From positions 1,054,001 to 1,118,000 of the forward strand of contig NZ_CP010537.1 in assembly GCF_000832305.1 (NCBI RefSeq): a stretch of DNA of 64,000 bases, in the 5' to 3' direction. Of the stretch, positions 53,199 to 59,469 are shown piece after piece. The first letter of the stretch is position 1, and every line of letters starts with the position of its first letter. The stretch is from Cupriavidus basilensis. GTDB lineage: Bacteria; Pseudomonadota; Gammaproteobacteria; Burkholderiales; Burkholderiaceae. The position numbers and the translations under genes were made by a program. Under the pieces are notes generated by a model. The model ran no database searches, was not told the DNA's origin, and worked only from the letters and a program-made list of their open reading frames with translations.

Positions 53199-54401
53199 TC
53201 ATGCGCGGAGGAATGGGTAGGCGACCAGGCCGATTAGTGCGGCGCCGACGACGATGACTGGCTCAGGCAACTTCTTGAATTTCCAGAGCAATGCGACCGT
53301 GACAAGCGCAAGCAAGACAGTGGGCAGATCGATAATTGAGCGTTTGGCCAGGACGATCACGGCGCCCGTGATGGCCCCGACAGCCGCCGCCGTCACGCCA
53401 TCGACGAAGGCGATGATGCCGGGGCGCTTCCCGTACTTCTTGAAGTAGGGTGCCGGGATCACGGTGAACAGGTAGCAAGGCAGGAAGGTGCCCAGCGCGG
53501 CCACGGACGCCCCCGGCAGGCCGGCAACCAGATAGCCGATGAACCCGACCGTGATCACCACGGGGCCGGGCGTGATCATGGCCACTGCCACTGCGTCGAC
53601 AAATTGCTTGTCGTTCAACCAATGGTGCTCGGTCACGACGCCGCCGTACAGGAACGGCACGATGGCAAGCCCGGAACCGAAGACGAAGGCGCCGGCTTTG
53701 GCAAAGAACACGCCGATCTGCGTCAGCAGCGGCCAATCCACGGTGCTGACGATCCCGCCCACCGTGGGTACTTGCGTCACCGCAAGGGCATTGAGGCCGC
53801 CTTGTCGTAGCCACTTCGGTGGCGCGCGCCAGAACCACACCACGATGCCGGCCGCCAGGAACAGCCAGGCGATCTCGGACTCGGTGACCACCGTCACCGT
53901 TGCCAGCACCAGGTAGATCACCCACAGCAGCTTGTCCTTGCCCACGCTCTTGTTCGTGAGCTTGTAAGCGCTGATCGCGATGATCCCGATGACCGCCGCA
54001 CCCACCCCATAGAATACCGACTGCATCCAGGTGAGTCCGCCAAACCGGACGTAAGCCCAACCCAGTGCCACCACCATCAGGAACGAAGGGGTGACGAATG
54101 CAATGCCGACCAAGGTCGCCCCGACGATGCGGTAGTGCACATAGCCGAGATAGATGGCGAGCTGCGCGGCCAGCGGCCCGGGTGCCAACTGCGCCAGCGC
54201 CAGGCCTTCCTTGTAGTCGGCATCGGTAATCCACTTGCGCGTATCCACCAGGTCCCGGTGCATGTAGCCTGCGAGGGCCACGGGGCCGCCGAAGCCCAGC
54301 GTACCCAGGCGCAACATATAGAGCACAAGTTGCCAGAGCGTATAGCTCGGCCGTTCGGCCGCCGGGGCCTGCGGAATGTCGGTTTGCTGCAGGTTGCTCA
54401 T
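53199..54401 (-). CDS. chrA: Chromate transporter ChrA
   Basis: This 400-residue CHR-family efflux protein has the N-terminal half signature LGTLGFGGPVALAGYMHRD and LAQLAPGPLAAQLAIYLGY. The second half repeats the fold with FGSGLAIVPFLYGG and MITPGPVVITVGF. Two homologous halves make it a long-chain CHR protein. It expels chromate from the cytoplasm using the proton gradient. It starts 30 bp after the chrB stop and is followed by the dismutase-rhodanese fusion. Confidence 0.95.
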   Translation of the reverse strand: MSNLQQTDIPQAPAAERPSYTLWQLVLYMLRLGTLGFGGPVALAGYMHRDLVDTRKWITDADYKEGLALAQLAPGPLAAQLAIYLGYVHYRIVGATLVGIAFVTPSFLMVVALGWAYVRFGGLTWMQSVFYGVGAAVIGIIAISAYKLTNKSVGKDKLLWVIYLVLATVTVVTESEIAWLFLAAGIVVWFWRAPPKWLRQGGLNALAVTQVPTVGGIVSTVDWPLLTQIGVFFAKAGAFVFGSGLAIVPFLYGGVVTEHHWLNDKQFVDAVAVAMITPGPVVITVGFIGYLVAGLPGASVAALGTFLPCYLFTVIPAPYFKKYGKRPGIIAFVDGVTAAAVGAITGAVIVLAKRSIIDLPTVLLALVTVALLWKFKKLPEPVIVVGAALIGLVAYPFLRA

Positions 54402-54431
54402 TGATCTTCCTTGAGATGGGTTCGGTGACGG

Positions 54432-55394
54432 CTAGCGTTTCCGGTTATTCAAAAAGTGGGCATGCAGGGAATCCAGCACCAAGCCGATTTCGGCCAGCAG
54501 CGCATCGTCGTCGGCTAGCCGCTCGCGGGCGCCGGCCAGAATCGCCTCGAACCCGCTCGCTTCAGGGACCGTCGGGCCGCCGACATCCAACGCGTGGACC
54601 ATTCCCGCCAGACGCTGCAATCCAGTGTCCGCGTCAAGGCCAAAGCTCGCTAGCAGCACTTCGAAGGAAACCTTCTCGCCGACATGGGTGAAGGTCGCCC
54701 CGTCGTAGTCAAAGCCCAACGCGTCTGAGGGGCAATCGCCGGGGCTTTCGAGCCACAGGAATCGGGCGTGGGGGTCAATAAAGCGCTGGATTAGCCAGGC
54801 GCAAGCCACCCGGTCGACCCAAATATGGCGGCGGGTGGCCCATAGCCGTCCCTGATACTGTGTGGGGTCACGCCGGGCGATTGACCCGGAAGCGAGATGC
54901 GGTTCTCCCGGCGACAGGATCGTTTCAACGGCGCCCGTGAAATCTCGCCACTGCGCTTCAGCACGCAAGGACGCCTCGTTGGGAAAGAAGTCGACCTTGC
55001 GGATCGCTTCATAAATGCGTCCAAGCCGTCGCAGCAAGCGGTTGAGTTCGGCCTCACTTAGTCCGGAAAGGGTCTGGCGGGCTTCCGAGACAGATGCAAG
55101 GAGTTCGGCGTATTCGCTCGCTCGGTCGAACAGTGCGCGATATGCGGCGGCGTCGTCATCCTGATGGGGATGCACCGTCAACAGCCATGCTTGGCCGTCC
55201 TGCTGCTGCGTTTCGTCGGCCAGCTCGCGGAACTGCTCCACCTGTTCTGCGCGGGCAGGCAGCAGATAGGCTCCGTCGCGCAAGGCGGCTCCGCCTAACG
55301 CCTTGAGGGTGCGCCAAATCCGCATGCGTGCAGTCGCGCCCGATGTGGGAAGGCTGACAATCAGCAGGATCCAGGAGTCTTGAGGTGTGGTCAT
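54432..55394 (-). CDS. chrB: Chromate resistance regulator ChrB
   Basis: This 320-residue ChrB has an N-terminal winged-helix-like region (ILLIVSLPTSGATARMRIWRTLKALGGAALRDGAYLLP) and a C-terminal sensor domain (WVDRVACAWLIQRFIDPHARFLWL, FTHVGE, LQRLAGMVHALD). ChrB is the chromate-responsive regulator of chr operons. It is the first gene of the minus-strand operon, and an inverted repeat lies just upstream. The start at 55394 has no strong ribosome-binding site. Confidence 0.93.
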   Translation of the reverse strand: MTTPQDSWILLIVSLPTSGATARMRIWRTLKALGGAALRDGAYLLPARAEQVEQFRELADETQQQDGQAWLLTVHPHQDDDAAAYRALFDRASEYAELLASVSEARQTLSGLSEAELNRLLRRLGRIYEAIRKVDFFPNEASLRAEAQWRDFTGAVETILSPGEPHLASGSIARRDPTQYQGRLWATRRHIWVDRVACAWLIQRFIDPHARFLWLESPGDCPSDALGFDYDGATFTHVGEKVSFEVLLASFGLDADTGLQRLAGMVHALDVGGPTVPEASGFEAILAGARERLADDDALLAEIGLVLDSLHAHFLNNRKR

Positions 55395-55428
55395 GGAAGG
55401 CAGCATAGGGAGACATCGCACAGGTTTC

Positions 55429-55446
55429 AATGATGTAGAGATCATT
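55429..55446. promoter_or_regulatory. Inverted repeat in the chr promoter
   Basis: AATGAT-N6-ATCATT is a perfect 6-bp dyad, 35 bp upstream of the chrB start. This is where a ChrB operator would lie. A TTGTAA-like -35 box overlaps it on the minus strand. Confidence 0.5.
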
Positions 55447-56116
55447 ACAAAAGTTCGTGCGATTATGGGATTTTGTCCCAGAAATCTTGATGGATCTATC
55501 CCTCGAGTGCCGACTGCCAGCGCGCAAAGCCATCGTGGTAGCCGCGCGGCGTGCGCGCCGGTTTTGGCGTGGTAAGTACTTGTCAGTGGGAGAGTAAGGC
55601 TGGATCAGATCACGTCTGATGCCATGCTGGGTGCGGCAAAAGGCAATCTGAGTTCCGAACTCTGGCGTTCGGGGTGTTCGCCGGCAAGTCGTCGGCGATC
55701 GCGGGCCAGAACCGTCGGACATCCTCAATCGACGCCGGAAACGTACCCTGCGCTATGTTTCTGGAAGTGGCGAGATCCAGGAAATGCTGCATCACAGCAT
55801 TTCCACTAAAGGCGGACACCCGGCGTACGACAAGCGCACTGAAGGGCGAGTGTTTGCACCACGCGATTGGACGGCCAGTCGACGGCATTCCGCATGAACA
55901 CGCACCTCGGACCGTACCGCGTGAGGTCGGGGTTCCGTTCGGTTGCGGTACAGACAGTCGCCAACAAGAAGTGCAACCGCTCCACTCCATCGCGTGCTCC
56001 CCAGCTTTCATGCTATTCGATCGGCCAGTGGATATATCTTCCATCGCGCCGCACCGAATATGCTTCCAACGGGCTATGCACTCGAGCCACGCAGCTAAAA
56101 CCACGGAAAAGTGGAT
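55447..56116. other. Stretch between chr promoter and small exported protein
   Basis: Overlapping ORFs exist on both strands (for example minus 55610-56104), but I recognise no family and see no convincing start signals. There is a small GGGA-TTTTG-TCCC hairpin near 55466. It is probably non-coding or decayed. Confidence 0.4.
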
Positions 56117-56431
56117 ATGCGTAGATTCTCGACTTTCTTGTGCCTCGCACTTTCAGCGGGCACCGTGTTTGCCGATGATGTGCCAAAGGTGGATATTCGC
56201 GGAGTGATTGTCGTGACCAAGCCTGCTACCCGTGCTCAGGGATTTGACTTTTCTGCCCAACGCATCCGGATGATTCAGCTTCCAAACGGCAAGCAGCGGA
56301 TTCCCCTAAGGGAGTTCATGCTGACGTACTGCCAGGGGAAATACTCGAACGAGACGTGTGCACGAGGATCAAAAATTCTCAGCATCGACAGTTCGTCGGG
56401 CCCGCGTGAGCAGTTGCCGGCGGACCTCTGA
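56117..56431 (+). CDS. Small exported protein of unknown function
   Basis: This 104-residue protein has a clear signal peptide (MRRFSTFLCLALSAGTVFA, then DD). The mature part of about 85 residues contains two cysteines (TYCQGKY, ETCARGS) that could form a disulfide. ATG 56117 is two codons after another in-frame ATG. I do not recognise a family. It is followed by the broken clpP gene. Confidence 0.6.
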   Translation: MRRFSTFLCLALSAGTVFADDVPKVDIRGVIVVTKPATRAQGFDFSAQRIRMIQLPNGKQRIPLREFMLTYCQGKYSNETCARGSKILSIDSSSGPREQLPADL

Positions 56432-56559
56432 TCCAAGGAACGGGCATGGCATCGAACATTCCACGCCCCTACCACATAGCCGTCGATGTGATGGCGGTGG
56501 TAATGGGTGCGATTACGGCTCGGGCAGCCTATGAGAGGCTTGGAGAAGGTCTCACGCCC

Positions 56560-57030
56560 ACCCCTCATGAGGGGTGCCACTGAAAGCGGGTCATTGATCA
56601 GTTTCTTCATCGTGATGTTCCTGAACGGTGAGGTCAACGATGCGGTATCCGCATTGGTCTGTGCGCGACTCCTGCTCCTGGAAGCCGAGAATCCGGCGAA
56701 GACGATCCATCTCTACATCAACTCGCCCGGTGGGGTCATTACCAGCGGTCTCGCCATGCATGACACCATGCGATGCATGAAGGCGCCGGTGCATACGCTG
56801 TGCATGGGAGCCGCGCGCTCCATGGGCTCGTTTCTGCCGATGGCCGATGAGCCAGGCGAAAGGGCGGCGCTCCCCAATGCGAGTCTGCACGCCCATCAGC
56901 CGCTGGGCGGTTTTCAAGGGCAGGCCTCGGATTTCCTCATTCATGCCGAGGAGATGCAGCGGACCAAGCGCAGGAATGGGGGCTGATCGACCGCGTTCTC
57001 ACGCAACGGGAGCTGACATCGTTGCGGTGA
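56560..57030 (+). pseudogene. ClpP-like serine protease with internal deletion
   Basis: The reading frame gives a ClpP domain: [39 protein letters not shown], the serine region GAARSMGSF, then [27 protein letters not shown]. At 56975 it ends in NGG, and the next frame resumes at once with [10 protein letters not shown], the usual ClpP C-terminus. About 50 codons containing the catalytic Asp and the end of the handle are missing, and the join is out of frame. The copy resembles accessory ClpP paralogs rather than the housekeeping one. Confidence 0.75.
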
Positions 57031-57118
57031 GCGAGCGAGCCGAGCTTCCTGGCGCTGGCCGGGGCAGCTTCGATCTTGATGTGGAAGGACGACAGTTGTC
57101 ATCGCCGCCTGTAAACTG

Positions 57119-57160
57119 GCGGCATGCCTTGCACTGCCTTCCTTCCCACAGGCATGCCGC
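57119..57160. repeat. Perfect 10-bp inverted repeat
   Basis: GCGGCATGCC and GGCATGCCGC are separated by 22 bases, in the gene-poor stretch 57031-57304. It could form a long-loop hairpin or mark a recombination or protein-binding site. Confidence 0.5.
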
Positions 57161-57304
57161 GCCTTGCGGGCGATCATGGTTGCGCATGTGGGGGTGCCGG
57201 CGAGCGAGAAGCGAAAACGGTTACCGCCTGACGACAATTTTCGTGATCCGGGGCTGGCGTACTCCCTCGCGCGCGCAGTTGCGAGGCAGCCTGGCCGCGC
57301 GACA

Positions 57305-57616
57305 GTGGCGCTGCCGGGAACGCATCAGCTACACACTCAACGGAGAGTAGACATCGAAGACATCGCGTTCGGCCTCGGCCTGCTTGTGGGGGGCATCTCC
57401 GCAACCGTGGGGAGCGTGCGGCTGCGCTCGGTAATATGGCGCGTGGTGTTGCCAGCCAGCATGGCAATTGCAGCATTTGCCGCTGCGACCATCTGGGGGC
57501 GGCCGTACTCTGGCCTTCTGGTTCTATTCGTCAGCGTGGCCACCGGCAGTGGCTATCTGATCGGGATGCTGGCAACGTTTTTTACGCGGCGCGCCATCCA
57601 TCGAAGGACGGGTTGA
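57305..57616 (+). CDS. Predicted small membrane protein
   Basis: From a GTG at 57305 this is a 103-residue frame with three hydrophobic stretches (FGLGLLVGGISATVG, VVLPASMAIAAFAAATIW, GLLVLFVSVATGSGYLIGML) and a basic tail. The start is uncertain, as no ATG lies close to the first hydrophobic segment. No family is recognised. Confidence 0.45.
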   Translation: MALPGTHQLHTQRRVDIEDIAFGLGLLVGGISATVGSVRLRSVIWRVVLPASMAIAAFAAATIWGRPYSGLLVLFVSVATGSGYLIGMLATFFTRRAIHRRTG

Positions 57617-57671
57617 CGCGCGGCGCTGGCTTGCGAAGCGCCGCCAATCGCCATGGGCAAAGACTAGATAG

Positions 57672-58091
57672 ATGACCAAGCAGACAGATCAAGCCATGCC
57701 GGGCGTTTCACTCTCCATCCGTTTTCTGTTCGCCTGCTTTTTTTTGGTTGCGACAGCCAATCACGTGCGGGCGGATTTTCAACATGGCTTTCTCTGGGAC
57801 CACGGCTATGGGAATGGCGCGTATTGGGCCAGCCGGGTGTTCTGGGGCGCGCTGACGATTGTCGATCCCTTGGCGGCACTGCTTCTTTTCATCAAACCAA
57901 GGGTGGGCATTGCGCTCACCGCGGCGATCATCATTGTCGACGTCGTTCACAACACGTTTTACGTCGCATTGAATCGGCAATGGCTCGAGCCGTTCTATCT
58001 TTCGCAGGTGGCGTTCCTTCTGGCGGTGCTGCTGCTCTCGCCTGTGGCGTGGCATCGTACGGCTCGCAGTGATGAATCAAGCCGATATTGA
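57672..58091 (+). CDS. Predicted membrane protein, four helices
   Basis: This 139-residue protein has about four hydrophobic helices (FLFACFFLVATANHV, RVFWGALTIVDPLAALLLFI, GIALTAAIIIVDVVHNTFYV, AFLLAVLLLSPVAW). I recognise no signature beyond that. The start is ATG 57672, with a weak ribosome-binding site. It is convergent with the DUF2894 gene of the stator-like operon and separated from it by 21 bp. Confidence 0.7.
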   Translation: MTKQTDQAMPGVSLSIRFLFACFFLVATANHVRADFQHGFLWDHGYGNGAYWASRVFWGALTIVDPLAALLLFIKPRVGIALTAAIIIVDVVHNTFYVALNRQWLEPFYLSQVAFLLAVLLLSPVAWHRTARSDESSRY

Positions 58092-58112
58092 CCCGCCGTT
58101 CCCCAAACTGCG

Positions 58113-58829
58113 CTAGCGTGGCCTGCCGCGAGCGCTCGGCTTGATGCTTCCTGCGCGCGGCGCGTCTTTGCCCGCCATGGCGCCGCCGCCGTTCATCTGC
58201 TCCATCCACGACAAGGCGTCAACGTACGACAAGAACTGGTGGAGATATTCAGGCGACAGTTCACGCATCAGGCAGAGCGAGCGATGCACGAGGCGGCTCG
58301 AATTGAGCGGGCCGGCGTTATCGGGCACCTGCTCAAGCGACTGCCGTAACCGTCGATCGGTGCTGACCCTGGACCAGGTGTCCCGGAAGTAGCCGAGCAC
58401 CTCCATGTCTGGTAAGGACGCGCGGCGGGGCATGCCAGCAATCGCCGCGGGGGGGGCGCCGCGATCCGACGGCGCCGGGATGGCGAGGTAGTTGACCAGT
58501 CCGGCCAGCGGCCCGCGAGGGGGAGCGCCTGGCAATGCCGTGCCGCCGACATCGCCGCTCTTGCCGTCTTTGCAACCGGCGCTTTCAAGATCGCCGGCAT
58601 AGGCTTCGAGTAGTTTGGCCAGCCTGCCATCCAGGATGTGTCGCGCATCGCCGCTGTGGGCGGCTGCGCGTCGGGCCAGCGCCTCGATGAATCGAAAGCG
58701 GACAGGATTCAGGCGATCGGCGCCACGCGCGCGCCATGCGTCGAGCGTGGCAAGGGCGTCGCGGCTTTCGCCACCAATCTCGCCACCAATCTCGCCGCAA
58801 GTCTCGCCACTGATCTCACCACTAATCAC
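58113..58829 (-). CDS. DUF2894-family protein, last gene of stator-like operon
   Basis: This 238-residue soluble protein contains the DUF2894 domain: DALATLDAWRARGADRLNPVRFRFIEALARR at the front and LGYFRDTWSRVSTDRRLRQSLEQVP near residue 145-175, ending LSPEYLHQFLSYVDALSWME. No membrane segment is seen. The first 21 residues are a low-complexity tandem repeat (SGE/GGE units) encoded by 12-bp DNA repeats, so the true start may vary. It overlaps the end of the OmpA/MotB-like gene by 8 bp. Its function is unknown; being tied to a stator pair it may dock on the cytoplasmic tail. Confidence 0.82.
   Translation of the reverse strand: MISGEISGETCGEIGGEIGGESRDALATLDAWRARGADRLNPVRFRFIEALARRAAAHSGDARHILDGRLAKLLEAYAGDLESAGCKDGKSGDVGGTALPGAPPRGPLAGLVNYLAIPAPSDRGAPPAAIAGMPRRASLPDMEVLGYFRDTWSRVSTDRRLRQSLEQVPDNAGPLNSSRLVHRSLCLMRELSPEYLHQFLSYVDALSWMEQMNGGGAMAGKDAPRAGSIKPSARGRPR
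58768..58826. repeat. 12-bp tandem repeats in the DUF2894 N-terminus
   Basis: Units of the form CTCGCCACCAAT / CTCACCACTAAT recur about five times, each coding for four residues (xGEI/xGET type) on the minus strand. Copy-number change would leave the frame intact. Confidence 0.75.
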
Positions 58830-59469
58830 GCGGCTTCCCCGTTTCGTTGGACGGCCTTGGGATCGGCGCTATTTCCACGCGCCGGTTCTTGGCTCGTCCT
58901 TCGTCGTTGGCATTCGAGGTCACGGGCTGCTCGGCGCCGAAGGCGGCCGCAAACACCGAGGAGGGCGGCACGCCCTCATCGATCAACGCGCGGGTTACCG
59001 TCAGCGCGCGCTGGGCGGACAGCTCCCAGTTGTCGGCAAAGCGGCGGTTGGCCTCGCGCATCTGGCGGTCGTCGGTAAATCCGCTCACCATCAGGATCTC
59101 CTCGCGGGCCTGGAGGTAAGCGGACAGCGGCGCGGCCAGGCTCTTCAATACCTCCCGGCCTTCGGGCTGCAGCTGATCGGAGTTGAGGGCAAACAACACG
59201 CTGCCCTTGATGCCGATGCGCCCGTTGACCAGCGTCACCCGGCCCGCCGCCAGCGGGCCAGCCAGCGCTTGCTCAAGGGCCTCGCGGCGATGCTTTTCCA
59301 CCTGCCGCTGCTTGACCTCCTCCTCCAGCCTGGTCGAGAGCTCCAGCTGCACGCCGATGACGCTCACCAGGATCAGCACAAAGGCGCCCAGCAGCACCGA
59401 CATCAGGTCGCCGAAGACGGCCCAGATCGGCACGGCCGGCTCCACGCCGGCATCGATCTCTTCGCTCAT
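58822..59469 (-). CDS. MotB/OmpA-family stator-like protein
   Basis: This 215-residue protein has one N-terminal membrane helix (about residues 15-40, IWAVFGDLMSVLLGAFVLILV). Asp21 sits at the cytoplasmic edge of the helix, as in MotB, TolR, ExbD and ZorB, where it carries the ion. A coiled linker follows (45-70). An OmpA-type peptidoglycan-binding domain covers 85-205, with GFTDDRQM, NWELSAQRA and the closing RAKNRRVEI. The ATG overlaps the stop of the DUF802 gene by 4 bp. This is the expected wall-anchored half of an ion-driven 5:2 complex with the DUF802 protein; the complex is inferred. Confidence 0.87.
   Translation of the reverse strand: MSEEIDAGVEPAVPIWAVFGDLMSVLLGAFVLILVSVIGVQLELSTRLEEEVKQRQVEKHRREALEQALAGPLAAGRVTLVNGRIGIKGSVLFALNSDQLQPEGREVLKSLAAPLSAYLQAREEILMVSGFTDDRQMREANRRFADNWELSAQRALTVTRALIDEGVPPSSVFAAAFGAEQPVTSNANDEGRAKNRRVEIAPIPRPSNETGKPRD

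Noticed and set aside
55610..56104. 164-codon minus-strand ORF next to the chr promoter
   Set aside because: The stretch around SIEDVRRFWPAIADDLP looks protein-like, but the rest does not, and overlapping plus-strand frames are equally long.
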